This document shows positions 10,421 to 22,693 of a stretch of DNA of 64,000 bases, in pieces; position 1 is the stretch's first letter, and every line of letters starts with the position of its first letter. The translations under genes were made by a program, and so were the position numbers. The DNA comes from Yamagishiella unicocca (lineage: Eukaryota; Chlorophyta; Chlorophyceae; Chlamydomonadales; Volvocaceae). The stretch covers positions 62,001-126,000 of the forward strand of contig BDSL01000154.1 of assembly GCA_003116995.1 (NCBI GenBank). Reading direction: 5' to 3'. Below the pieces are notes generated by a model, which did no database searches, was not told the DNA's origin, and was given only the letters and a program-made list of their open reading frames with translations.

Positions 10421-12144
10421 GAGCTTGTGCTGTGACGCGTGGGCGGGGCAAAGCGCCGGGGAAGGGACCTGGAGCAGCGGCGAGGGGTTGCGTGGTACGT
10501 GAGTAGTGATGCTGAGGTGATGCCGGGCAGTCAGCAAGGATTGCGTAGGTAGAATGCATTCAAGCGGCGGATCAGTGGACTTCGGGTAGGGGACGTCGTG
10601 TTGGGCGCGGGGCGCGGTGTAAACCAAGGCAACATGATGCCAAGATCTGGTGTCGCAGAGGACGTTAAGAATATGTAATGAATGTAGGCAAAAGGCTTTT
10701 GGATGCCGATTGGCACGTGTGCTTGCGGTGATAGCAGCGGTGGCGCCGGCACGACGACACCGAACAGCAGCTCAATTGCCCCAACCACACGGTTTCGTTG
10801 TTACAAAATTGATCAATTGCCATGTGTGATGGGGCCATCGAGGCCGCAGACAGCGGCAAGACTAGTTTCCTGGTTTTTTCACGGGCCCGCTTCCATTACG
10901 GCCCTGCTGGCCCTTCTGGCGCGTTCAAGGCACTTTGCCTCGGAGGTTGCTACGACCTGACAACCTGACACGTGAAACTGTCTTACTGTCTTACCTGAGC
11001 TTCGAGTGCGGGAGTCGAAATGAAATTCCGGAAGCAACTTGGCGCAAGCAATGGCATGACCAGAAACTCTATCACAACCACTATATCCAGACGCTATGCA
11101 ATGGCACCAATGGTGGCCTTCTCGACGCGGCACCACGACGTCGATATGGCCAGTCAGCGACGGCTTATACTTTTCAATAAGCTCACACAAAATTGGTAAA
11201 CTTGTACCGGTACTTATAGAGTTATGAATATAATTGCTGCATAGAACTACTTGTAGGCGAAAGTATTGTATCGCATAGCTTATCAACCGCTACGAAGGTC
11301 ATGGTAATGCCTAGTACAATATCTCGCCCCACCGGTGCTGCCTTCAATTGCTTGAGGATATTATGTTATGGTTGTAATGATCAAGAGCGACGATATGCTG
11401 CTGGCCAATGTCAAGCGACGGGACTGCGTGTTTATACAGCCGACATACGCTGCACATTTTAGAGGAGTAAACACTGACGTAAACGACTGATGACTATCTC
11501 GGCAGGACACTACACTAGCCTGGTGGCTGGTCGTAATGAGCGGCGTTTGTGGGGTTTCACAGGCATCCAGAGCCCCAATGCATGCCACACAAACGCTCTT
11601 AAGGCACACACAATATGGTATCTCCGCATCATGAGGAAATATTTCGGTTGCGCAAGCTTTACACCTAGCTTAAGGGGATGCCCACGTGTTCCGAAATACC
11701 CGACGGCCTGGTCAATCCGGGACAGTCTATGTATTGTTTTATGGCATTGCGTAGTGCTGTATTTATAACATCCCTGGCGCAGCCCGGATCGTACCCTCTG
11801 CAGCAGCCCAGCAGCTTCTTAGCCGCCGTGTCCTTGGCCAAGCAGCGCGGCTCGCAGGCCCACTCTGCAGCGCAAGGGGTAATTGAACTGTCCACTGTAA
11901 TGGTTTGCATAACGGATGCCGCCTAAGCCCAGCTATTTTTGTGTCCATAACTGTCCAGTGTAACTTACAACGGGCCTGAAGGGGCCTAAAGGGGCCTCAT
12001 TTTACTACATACGGCAGGCGCTGAAGCTCTGAGGCCATAATCCAAGCATAGTGGACCCATACATAGCAAGCAAGCTCATTTCGTGAGGACGTCGATCGCT
12101 CCCTTCCTTACAGTACGCGGTGTTCCTTGACAATCACTGTCGCC
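10421..12144. other. Divergent intergenic region between the RING-CH gene and the first BCS1-like gene
   Basis: This should contain both promoters. GC content is lower than in the genes. No exon could be supported. The block at 11771-11882 is shared with 18498-18606, upstream of the second BCS1-like gene. Confidence 0.45.
11771..11882. repeat. Conserved block upstream of BCS1-like copy 1
   Basis: About 110 bases align with 18498-18606. The best part contains cagcttcttagccgccgtgt in both copies. Read on the minus strand it gives a Cys-rich open frame (ACEPRCLAKDTAAKKL then CCRGYDP) whose frame survives in the second copy, where the only gap is 3 bases. Confidence 0.75.
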
Positions 12145-15100
12145 ATGGAGATTACGCCTGAGCTCATCACCCAGGTGAGTGGCTTGCTTGCCGCATCCCC
12201 TTGGATAGGGTCGCTCTGCGTCGCCGCCCATTGCTCGTCGCGGTCGCTCACAGCGTGGGCCCGCCCGGCCCCCTCCCTCCCGCCAACAGTATGGCCTAAT
12301 GAACAAGATCAGCACGGGCAACACCTACCTGGACGTCATGTTTTGTGTACTTGTTCCGCTTCTTCTGAAGCACCTCATTCCCATGCTCTCCGAACTGCCC
12401 AAGAGGCTTTGGCCGCATAACAAGGTGTCGACGAAGAAGTTTTCGCGCAGCATCGAGTTCACGCAGCGCTCGTCCTACTACTGGTACGACGCTAGGGCTA
12501 GCTTCCTCCTCCATCCATTTGCACGGGGCCGGTTGTGGGGTCCCGCTGTTACAACCCGTGGGTGTAATGAGAGTGACACTGGTAACCACGGCTGCGTTAC
12601 TCCGTCAGGGAGTGACCCCCAATCTAGTAGTGCTAACTGTTACAGTGGGCCCCAGACCGTTAGGTAGAGCCAGCGGCGTCGGCATATCATTTTCACGGCA
12701 GCGGCAAGCCTAGGATGGCCTGGCCGTACTACTGGCAAGCCAGCATCTTTGTACGATTGTACACGCTCAACCGCACGACAACACTACGTCCCCTCCCACA
12801 TGCGGGCTGGGGCCGGGCTGGGATTGGGCAAGTTGACGCCCCAGCCATGTTCAGCCAACGAACTATCTAAGTCATCACCGTTCGCCCAAAATGTGAATGC
12901 GAAGTTGTTCAGCAGCTCGGTTCATGTTCCTCCAGGGTCCCGTGGGCGCGGCTCGTTCGCAGGTTTCCGATAGACCAACCCATTTCCCGGCATGCAAGCT
13001 CGAACCCGTGTTTCGCACGTTTCTCCGGCTGGTGTTTCTTCTCCTTCTCCTACCGTATGCCGTGTATACGGGTTCCCCCCCCCGCGCTGCCTACCACCGG
13101 TATCCTGATGGTGCAGGTATGGCTCCGACAACCAGCCACCGAACTCCATCCTCCAGCGCGCCATCCTCAACATGATCAACCGACATGTGCAGACGCTAAG
13201 CGAGCTGCCAGACGCCGATCTGGTGCTGAAGAAAAAGCCGGCCGCTGGGGCCCGTGCGGGCGGTGAGGACTGCAGCAGCGGCGACAACAGCGACAACGAC
13301 AGCGACGACGGCCGCGGCAACGAGCACTCCTACAGCTTTAACCTGGTCCCTCCGGTCGGCGACTGGATCACGCTGGACAATGGTGTTCGGTACGTGACCG
13401 CCGACCGCTGCAGTCGTTGCGGGTGTGCAGGCAGTTAGTTGTTGGCGAGCTCCCTTGTTTCGCCGCGATCTGTCCGGTCCCTATCGTTCTGTTATGTACC
13501 GCAGTGCATCCCTGTTGCCTGCTGCCGCTCCTGCTGCAAGATGTGTATCAGTTGGAACCTGATTATCCCCAGTTACAACCGTAGAGGCGCTTCATGAAAC
13601 CTTGCGCGCGCTGCTCACCAGGCTACGTACAGCAGGACGCCATTGAACGAACACAGCCTGCACATGGCACGCCATAATACCCTGTCGCTTCGTGGATAGC
13701 ACACTGCTGAGCGGCTACCACGTCCTTACTTGTCCTTTCGTTCCTACCTGCCAGCTTCATGCGCCAGCAGGAGGCGCTGGACGAGAATAAGCAGAAGAAC
13801 ACCAAGGTCACCTACATACTGGAGTCCAGCCACAAGGACGGCAGCGAGCGCATCTCGGCATTCGTTGCCGACGCGCTGGAGGTGCGCCTTGCCTGCCCCT
13901 GCCCTGCCAGCGGGTACCTGTTCCCCCTCCTGCTAGCAGCGCCTGACGGTCCTCCCGCGCCCACGTGTCCGAGCGCACGCAGGTTTACCGCAAGCAACAA
14001 TCCGCCCGGGTCGACCCCGCGCGCTACCTGTACATGCCCGTGCTGTCAGGCTGGCGCGAGCCCCCGGCCGAGGGTGAGGAGTCCAAACCCTCTGCCCTCT
14101 ACAAGCGCTACAAGCTCAGCGAGGAGAAGACCTTTGCGTCGTTCTTCCATCCCGATAAGGACCCCATCTTGCGCCTGGTGCGTGGGTCGATAGCACATGG
14201 GTATAATACTGTTCCAATTGTGATTATTGTAGCCCTCGGGAAGCGCATGACGCCATGAAGGACAGTGCCGAATGACAGTGCCGAAGGACATGTACCGGCC
14301 GGGTGGGAGCCCGTGCTGACGCAATATGTCTGCACACATTTCCCAAATATGCAGGTCGACCAATTCATGAGCAAAGGCGGCAAGTTTGCCATTCCGGGCT
14401 ACCCGCAGAAGCTGGGTTTTCTACTGTATGGCCCCCCGGGCACAGGTACGACTGACTGGGCGATCATGCTGGACGGCGTGCGCTTTGCTGGCCAATAATT
14501 CTTACACCTGGTCTAGCTGTGTTTTGGATTTTATGGAATCAGTGTCTCTGGTCGTCACCAAGCAAGCGGCCCTGTCCTGAACTTGCCCGCACCTGCTCTT
14601 GTGCCACCAGGCAAGACCAGCCTCATCAAGGCGCTGGCGCAGTACACCAAGCGATCGATCATCTCGGTGCCGCTGTCCAAGATCTCCACAAACCAGGAGC
14701 TGATGGTAAGGGAGATTATTGGTCGTAATGACTTGTTACAGTGGGCCGCAGACAAGAAGTTCGGGCTATCGGGCGCATCGCCTGACACTGTTGGTGTCGT
14801 ACTTGAATTTGCGAGGGTGCCGGGTCATGCCTAACCCGCACCTTTCTCCCTACCATTCACAGGACATTGTTTTTGACAACAAGCTGGCAATCCAAAACAG
14901 CTCCGACAAGGCAATTTCGCTGCCGTTTGACAAGACCATCTTCGTGATGGAGGACGTCGACGCCGCCAGCAGCGTTGTGAAGCGCCGCAACCCCCCACCA
15001 GACAACCCTTCTTCGGCGGCAGCGACGCGAGCTGAGGTGCTGGCGCTAGCTGAGCAGATTGCGAACGCCAAGCTCGCTGCCGCCAAAGCCGCCACGCCCT

Positions 15101-15880
15101 GCTCGCGCTCCTCGCGCTCCGCGGCTTCTCGCGACACGACCAGCAGCAAGGACGGGGATGAGTCTGCCGACCAGGATGCGGACAAGGACGAGGAGGGCAC
15201 CCCTGGTCGCAGCGGCTCGTCATCGGGCACCCGCCAGCGTGGTGGAGCCGCAGCTGCAACCACAAGCACCGGCTCCACTGGCTGGGAAACGGGGGTTGAG
15301 TTCGGGCCGTCGCTGCCCATGGCCGCGTTCGGCAACGGCAAGGGGCTGTTCAAGGGTGACGATGAACTTAACCTTGCCGGGCTACTTAACGTGCTGGACG
15401 GTGTCGTGGACACGCCCAACCGCATCATCATTATGACAACCAACCACCCAGACAAGTTGGACCCCGCCCTCATCCGACCAGGCCGAATCAACAAGAAGGT
15501 GAGTGCGCCTACTGCGCAACTAAACCCGTGTCGCACTGTTTATCCCTGCGCCCGCCGTTTGTTTTTCCTGGATGGTCTCTTCCGTTGCTTGGCTCTCTCC
15601 AACCTCAAACCAGCTCTTTGCTTCCGACCCCCTGCTCCTCCGTCCCTACCAGATCTTCATGGGTCGCCTGCTCGTGGGTGAGGCGCTGTCCATGATGCGA
15701 CACTACTTCGGCCCGATCAGCGCCGCCGACGAGGCCGCCGTGCGTAAGATCTTTGTGGACGAGCAGCTGTCGCCAGCAGATCTGGAGGCCATGTGCGCGG
15801 AGCACGGGACGCCGGTGGAGCTGGTGGCGGCGGTGGCGGAGCGGCTGTCGGAGGGGGACGAGGTGTTCAAGCAGTGCTGA
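12145..15880 (+). CDS. BCS1-like AAA ATPase, tandem copy 1 (622 aa, nine exons)
   Basis: Exons: 12145-12174, 12290-12483, 13117-13389, 13755-13881, 13983-14177, 14355-14445, 14611-14705, 14863-15498, 15653-15880; phases agree and give 622 codons plus stop. Residues 23-38 form a hydrophobic segment (single membrane anchor). The AAA module has Walker A GPPGTGKTS (299-307), Walker B FVMEDVD (362-368), sensor-1 region IIIMTTN (523-529) and RPGR (540-543), as in BCS1-family ATPases. BCS1 itself translocates the folded Rieske protein in mitochondria; plant relatives also act at other membranes, so location is open. Between Walker B and sensor 1 lies a ~130-residue Ala/Ser/Asp-rich insertion not found in compact BCS1, which explains the length. 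The first ATG was chosen because both paralogues start with nearly the same [10 protein letters not shown]. The acceptor at 13982 is one of two in-frame options. Confidence 0.88.
12632..12670 (+). repeat. Dispersed short repeat, copy in BCS1-like copy 1 intron 2
   Basis: The core gttacagtgggccccagacc with flank ...aggtagagc recurs, with changes, at 14735-14753, 21548-21566, 23151-23170 and 27516-27576. The 12632 and 27516 copies share both flanks, which points to one dispersed element rather than chance. Confidence 0.55.
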
Positions 15881-18497
15881 TGAGCCGGCGGGCATGTGTC
15901 GCTCGCTGGAGAAATAGAGCTCTAGCGCAAAGCGTAGCTGCCGGGCAAGCGGAGGGCTGATGCTGTCGTGGCAGGCCGCAACAGCCCTCTCGTAAGTGTG
16001 AAGGGCGGGCGTGGTTGTAGTGCTTGGTGTGACATATTTTGAAGGCGCGTCGTCCTGTCCAGCTGGATAGCGCATGTGATGATGCGGTGCCGCACTTGCC
16101 TAGCTAGCTGGCCATGGAGTAGCCCCGCCGCAACCTACACTCCCATGTTGCAGGGAGCGAGCCGCGTATTAGTTTCCCATATCATGTATGTCATGGCTTT
16201 GCTAGGGTTTGCAGATTGGCATTGTGGTGAAGTGATCAAGACGAGTGGTCTCGCAGTAATAGTGGCGTCTAATGGCTTGTAGCATGCTCGCTTGTGCGTG
16301 TTTCACACCTATGATGTTAGGCCTCGCAAGTATCCGCCATCACAAGTAAACCGTGCCACGTGTATTGGACAGCGGCGAGTTTTATGTACAATATTACGTA
16401 CATATTTATTTTGCGTGTGTGTACAAAAGCCGATTCGCGGGAGTGTGTGTATGTTTGAAGCAATATTTTAAGAGTTTTGATATTGAATTCCCATGCCGCC
16501 TCGGCATGAATGACGTATCAATTAGGTTATCACGTATCAGTGCTGCGGGTATGATATGGCCTTGTTTTTTATACTTGTTTGTCCGTGTGCATCTTGCTCA
16601 GTGGGACCCTGTTTTTGCTGGGTGGGGTGCCGTCGCTTCGGGTCGTCGTTGGGTGGCAAGGGGCCAGCCCTCCGTCCGGGTTTCCAGTTCGCGGCGAGGG
16701 GCCAGCCCTCTGCACGCTTCGGGGTGGGTTTTCCCTGTTCCGACCGGGGCCCGGCCTTTGATTTAGATGTTGCCAGCCTCGCTCCGCTGTTGGGGTGGTT
16801 CCGTTCTCTTTTCCCCTCGGGCCATCTACGGGAGTGGGGTGCCCGCCTCCCGTTGGGTCTGTTAGGTATTTGCCTTTTTGGTTTTTCGGCCGTGCCGCGT
16901 GTTCGGTGCTTGTGTTTTGTGAGCGGCGGCACGCGGCCGCCCCCTCGTCGGGTGGCGGCGCGGCGCATTGCAGCGGGTTTCTCGGCTGTTCTTTGCTCTC
17001 TGCAGTGTAAGGTCAAGTCAGCGGTCCCACCGGTCTTCTCCCTTTCCCTTTTGAGCCAAGGCTCCGTCGGCACCGCGAAGCATTAACCCAGCAGTGACGA
17101 GAGACAGGTTACAAGAGGCCATAGTACGGAAGCGGAAATCCTGAACACGCGACCTGGTGTTCCCACCCTTCTCCAGGTTGGCGGCCCTATATTGCTGCTC
17201 GCGTTGAGGGGGACAGCGTGGCTGTGACCAACAGATAGTGCCCCCGCGAGCCGTACACATGAAAATGTGCCTTACCGTGCCGTAAAGACTACACCCGCTT
17301 TGTAACCGAGTGTAATCAAACGTCCGGCCCCCGGTCCTAGCACCAGTACCAGCCGGCCGGTATCATCGTCTCGCAAATCTGAGATCCGCCCGGATCTACC
17401 ATAACGGCAACGTAGCAGCGAGCAATCGCGACCCCTAGCTGCCCATGTCTGCCGTTGGTGTGAAACTGGCACGTACTCACGCGGGCTCTGGATGCCGATG
17501 GGGTCGCAAAGCAAGGCGTGGACCCACGTGCCCATTCGATTGCAGACCGCACCCTGGCATATACATCTACTGACGTATCTAGTTTTGGGCTGCTGGATGC
17601 TCGGGTTCTTCCGTTTGGGGTTTCAGGCACACCGCTTTGTTCCACTACCTTGATCTCTCGTCCCGCTCCGGCTGCTTGTTTTGTGCGCTGTCTGTCTCGA
17701 TTCTGTTGGAGGGGTCGGTTTTGTTTCTGGGAATTTCGCGCCTTCTTTTTTTAACAGCTTCCTGGCGAGGCTATGGCCCTGTACCTTGGCCCGCTTAAAT
17801 GTTCTCCGTTCACATGGTCCGATGGCCGAGACCAGCAGCCACCTGGCCACGGCTCCCCTCCTGGTCCGCTGTGCCATCAGCCACGCGCAGCAGCCAAACG
17901 CAGCAGCGTGTGGTGACTGGTGAGAAGAGCACGAACACGTGTAGAGTGAGCCCCTCCGCCCCTCTGCCGCTCTGCCTGGCCGGATCGCCGGCTACGAAGC
18001 GTTCCCCAGTTATGTGAGGCAGGATCTGAAGTAGACATGCCGCGGACTCCCTAATGGCTTGCCCATACCGAATGCTAACTACGCCGCTGGGCCCTCACGG
18101 CCGTGTACTTATTGCGCCTCGCACGCAGATGTTGCGGAGCAACCAGGCGGCCCCCGTATCCAACTAGCCAGTTCCTTAGGGGCCCAATTCATTCGTCGGA
18201 AGGCTAATTCACATCTAATGTGTCTAGCCGGCATTATAAACTGCAAGGTCAATCCAGCCCTGCCCAGCGGGTTGCGGCAGGGGCTGTTCAGCAGTGGAGG
18301 TCAAATACAAATCCGTCGACGGAACGGGGTTCCCCTCATATCAATTGAAGTAAAATAATAAGCAGCAGCTTTATTTATTCTCAGGTTAAGCGCGTGACCC
18401 TTAACGTCACGACGCAACCGCCCGAGAATGCTTGGGTGACGCACAGCGCCAAACATTCACGCGTCATCCAGGTTCAGTTGGCGAATGTATGAATAAA
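15881..18497. other. Spacer between the two BCS1-like genes
   Basis: The first ~290 bases after the stop are shared with the second copy (3' UTR). From about 16560 to 17080 a GT- and CT-rich stretch with short internal repeats (ggggccagccctc twice) looks like an insertion absent from the second copy; it may be a transposon remnant but no protein domain was recognised. No gene is supported. Confidence 0.4.
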
Positions 18498-18606
18498 ACG
18501 TGTCCTGGTGGCGCACGGATTGTACGTTCTGCAGCAGCGCCGCAGCTTCTTAGCCGCCGTGTCCGTGGCCAAGCAGCGCAGCTCGCAGGCCAGACCCATG
18601 CTGAGG
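18498..18606. repeat. Conserved block upstream of BCS1-like copy 2
   Basis: It aligns with 11771-11882. On the minus strand it holds a short ORF from ATG at about 18600 to TGA at about 18478 (roughly 40 codons; ACELRCLATDTAAKKL then CCRTYNP). It may be a promoter-embedded element, or part of a small gene duplicated with the unit. Confidence 0.6.
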
Positions 18607-18882
18607 CGTAGGGGACGATAATTATTTTGCGAACTCCTTCAATGTGCAGCGAATACAGCCTATATTGCCTGGATTTGTGTCCCAGTTTGACAACTGTCCC
18701 TCGTCAACTTACAACGAACCGGAAGGGACCGTACCTTATATTTGACACAGTTGCGCTGAGGTCCTGTCATAACTATAGAATCTCATCATCTTCTTCATCT
18801 CAGTCTGCCTGACAGCGGCCGGCTTCACAACCCGCATCGTTTACATCCACCAAGGAGAATCCTTCCAAAAAAAAGGGTCACC

Positions 18883-21800
18883 ATGCAGATTACGCCTGAG
18901 CTCATCACCCAGGTAAGGAAGCGATTTCTACTGTCCGTATCAGTCTCGCTCTTTGCCGCTGCCAATTGCTCGCATGTCGTGTCGCGTTGGCTGACAGATT
19001 GGGCCCCCCCGGGCCTGCCCGGGCCTCCTTGCTTCCTGCTGACAGTATGGCCTCATGAACAAGATCAGCACAGGCAACACGTACCTGGACATTATCTTTT
19101 GCATGCTGGTGCCACTGCTACTGAAGCACCTGGTTCCCATACTCGCCGAACTGCCCAAGAAACTCTGGCCTAACAAGGTGGCGACAAAGAAATTTTCGCG
19201 CAACATCGAGTTCACGCAGCGATCATCCTACTACTGGTACGCTATCTCCTCCAACAACTTGCACGGGGCGGGTTGCGTAGGGCATCAAATTGATTGCCGT
19301 TATGTCACGCCGTGCAGCGCCGTGCCGTCGGCCCCACTAGTGTCGTGAGGGGGCCCCGGAGCCTCGGTGCCCCTATGTCACGTAATCGATGCAAACAGAC
19401 AGCAGGTTAATGTGGATGATGAGTCGATGAATGGAGAGTGAAACGCCTTTGAACTGGGATCCCCCTTCCAGAGGCAGCCGATACGGGGATCGTCGAGGTA
19501 CACGGATTGTCATGAACGCAGGGGCATACACCGGCCTCCCCAGATGGCCAGCCAGGCCACTTTCTTAAGGGCTCGGTTATCAAACTGCACGTCCTACCCG
19601 ACGCAATTCACACTGCAGGTATGGCTCCGATAACCAGCCGCCGAACTCCATCCTCCAGCGCGCCATCCTCAATATGGTAAACCGGCATGTGCAGACGTTA
19701 AGCGAGCTGCAGGATGCCGATCTGGTGCTGAAGAAGAAGCCGGCCGCTGGCGCCGATGAGGATGGGGACGACTGCAAGAGCGACGACGGCCGCGGCAACG
19801 AGCACGCCTACAGCTTTAACCTAGTACCCCCGATCAGCGAATGGGTCAAAATGGACAATGGCGTCAGGTAGGTGACCGAACACAGCAGTCGCTGGGCGAA
19901 TGGATACATTTTGGCTCTTTGTTTCGCCGTAGTCCTCGTCTGTCTGGCGTGCCTCGCTCTTATCCTCGATCTATCGTCCTGCGGTCTGACACATATCAGC
20001 CAGAACCTGACCGTAAGGGGAGGGGTTACACAACTCGACCGTTGGCGATGGTTTCGGGGCCTGATTCTCGAAAAATAGTCTCCGGAGCCCCGTGTGCGCA
20101 GCCAATATCAACTTTTGGCATACTAAATCCTCATTTCTAGCACATTGGAATGCAAAGCGGGATGAGTCGGGGCCATGCACATCCGGCATCTCGGACATTT
20201 TGACCGGTAGCGGCTAGACGGCATCGTTAGGATGAATATATGTTATGGAGAGGAGGAGGCTCGACATGAGTGGGAGGAACTGCCCGTGGCCGCTTTTCGA
20301 GGTGGGCGTCGGGCAAATTGAGCAACCCGACGTGGCCTGGCGGTGCAGCCGCGACAACTTTTGGGGGACATAAAGCATCCTAGGATTGATACGTGCTGGT
20401 TTCTCGTGAAAGAGTTGCTGCACTCCTGTGCCACGGGCACTTCCGGATCGAGGCTTCGGCCTTTAAGGACCAGGATTGCAGCCCCGTGGACGTCCGCCTT
20501 TCCTGGCCTCCAGTTGACCATGTAGCCTGAAGGCGTCCCAAATGCGCACTCTGACCGTATCCCTTACTTGTCGTCTCCTTCCAGGTTTATGCGCGAGGAG
20601 GAGAGCCTGGACGAGAATAAGCAGAAGAACACCAAGGTCACCTACATACTGGAGTCCAGCCACAAGGACGGCAGCGAGCGCATCTCGGCATTCGTTGCCG
20701 ACGCGCTGGAGGTGCGCCTTGCCTGCCCCTGCCCTGCCAGCGGGTACCTGTTCCCCCTCCTGCTAGCAGCGCCTGACGGTCCTCCCGCGCCCACGTGTCC
20801 GAGCGCACGCAGGTTTACCGCAAGCAACAATCCGCCCGGGTCGACCCCGCGCGCTACCTGTACATGCCCGTGCTGTCAGGCTGGCGCGAGCCGCCGGCCG
20901 AGGGTGAGGAGTCCAAACCCTCTGCCCTCTACAAGCGCTACAAGCTCAGCGAGGAGAAGACCTTTGCGTCGTTCTTCCATCCCGACAAGGACCCCATCTT
21001 GCGGCTGGTGCGTGGGTCGATAGCACATGGGTATAATACTGTTCCAATCGTGATTATTGTAGCCCTCGGGAAGCGCATGACGCCATGAAGGACAGTGCCG
21101 AAGGACATGTACCGGATGGGAGCCCGTGCTGACGCAATGTGTGTGCACAACTTTCCCAAATATGCAGGTCGACCAATTCATGAGCAAAGGCGGCAAGTTT
21201 GCCATTCCGGGCTACCCGCAGAAGCTGGGTTTTCTACTGTATGGCCCCCCGGGCACAGGTACGACTGACTGGGCGATCATGCTGGACGGCGTGCGCTTTG
21301 CTGGCCAATAATTCTTACACCTGGTCTAGCTGTGTTTTGGATTTTATAGAATCAGTGTCTCTGGCCGCCACCAAGCAAGCGGCCCTGTCCTGAACTTGCC
21401 CGCACCTGCTCTTGTGCCACCAGGCAAGACCAGCCTCATCAAGGCGCTGGCGCAGTACACCAAGCGATCGATCATCTCGGTGCCGCTGTCCAAGATCTCC
21501 ACAAACCAGGAGCTGATGGTAAGGGAGATTATTGGTCGTAATGACTTGTTACAGTGGGCCGCAGACAAGAAGTTCGGGCTATCGGGCGCATCGCCTGACA
21601 CTGTTGGTGTCGTACTTGAATTTGCGAGGGTGCCGGGTCATGCCTAACCCGCACCTTTCTCCCTACCATTCACAGGACATTGTTTTTGACAACAAGCTGG
21701 CAATCCAAAACAGCTCCGACAAGGCAATTTCGCTGCCGTTTGACAAGACCATCTTCGTGATGGAGGACGTCGACGCCGCCAGCAGCGTTGTGAAGCGCCG

Positions 21801-22693
21801 CAACCCCCCACCAGACAACCCTTCTTCGGCGGCAGCGACGCGAGCTGAGGTGCTGGCGCTAGCTGAGCAGATTGCGAACGCCAAGCTCGCTGCCGCCAAA
21901 GCCGCCACGCCCTGCTCGCGCTCCTCGCGCTCCGCGGCTTCTCGCGACACGACCAGCAGCAAGGATGGGGATGAGTCTGCCGACCAGGATGCGGACAAGG
22001 ACGAGGAGGGCACCCCTGGTCGCAGCGGCTCGTCATCGGGCAATCGCCAGCGTGGTGGAGCCGCAGCTGCAACCACAAGCACCGGCTCCACTGGCTGGGA
22101 AACGGGGGTTGAGTTCGGGCCGTCGCTGCCCATGGCCGCGTTCGGCAATGGCAAGGGGCTGTTCAAGGGTGACGATGAACTTAACCTTGCCGGGCTACTT
22201 AACGTGCTGGACGGTGTCGTGGACACGCCCAACCGCATCATCATTATGACAACCAACCACCCAGACAAGTTGGACCCCGCCCTCATCCGACCAGGCCGAA
22301 TCAACAAGAAGGTGAGTGCGCCTACTGCGCAACTAAACCCGTGTCGCACTGTTTATCCCTGCGCCCGCCGTTTGTTTTTCCTGGATGGTCTCTTCCGTTG
22401 CTTGGCTCTCTCCAACCTCAAACCAGCTCTTTGCTCCCGACCCCCTGCTCCTCCGTCCCTACCAGATCTTCATGGGTCGCCTGCTCGTGGGTGAGGCGCT
22501 GTCCATGATGCGACACTACTTCGGCCCGATCAGCGCCGCCGACGAGGCCGCCGTGCGTAAGATCTTTGTGGACGAGCAGCTGTCGCCAGCAGATCTGGAG
22601 GCCATGTGCGCGGAGCACGGGACGCCGGTGGAGCTGGTGGCGGCGGTGGCGGAGCGGCTGTCGGAGGGGGACGAGGTGTTCAAGCAGTGCTGA
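18883..22693 (+). CDS. BCS1-like AAA ATPase, tandem copy 2 (613 aa, nine exons)
   Basis: Exons: 18883-18912, 19046-19236, 19619-19867, 20585-20711, 20813-21007, 21168-21258, 21424-21518, 21676-22311, 22466-22693; 613 codons plus stop. Intron positions and phases equal those of copy 1. The ATPase half (Walker A, Walker B, sensor and RPGR motifs and the Ala/Ser/Asp insertion) is almost the same protein as copy 1. The N-terminal third differs: one codon fewer in exon 2 (PNK for PHNK), a shorter acidic loop in exon 3 and many substitutions. Introns 1-3 cannot be aligned with those of copy 1, but introns 4-8 are nearly identical. The membrane anchor near residues 23-38 is kept. Both copies look intact; they may differ in targeting or partner choice through the N-terminal region. 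Confidence 0.88.

Larger units (their letters stand above)
11771..17400 (+). repeat. Left copy of a ~6.7-kb tandem duplication
   Basis: Matching landmarks occur in the same order in both copies: the upstream block (11812 and 18543), the BCS1-like gene, a short match ending aagtatccgccatcac (about 16320 and 23205), and a ~100-base block around 17300-17400 and 23900-24000 (core ccggtcctagc). Offsets are 6.6-6.9 kb throughout. Confidence 0.75.
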
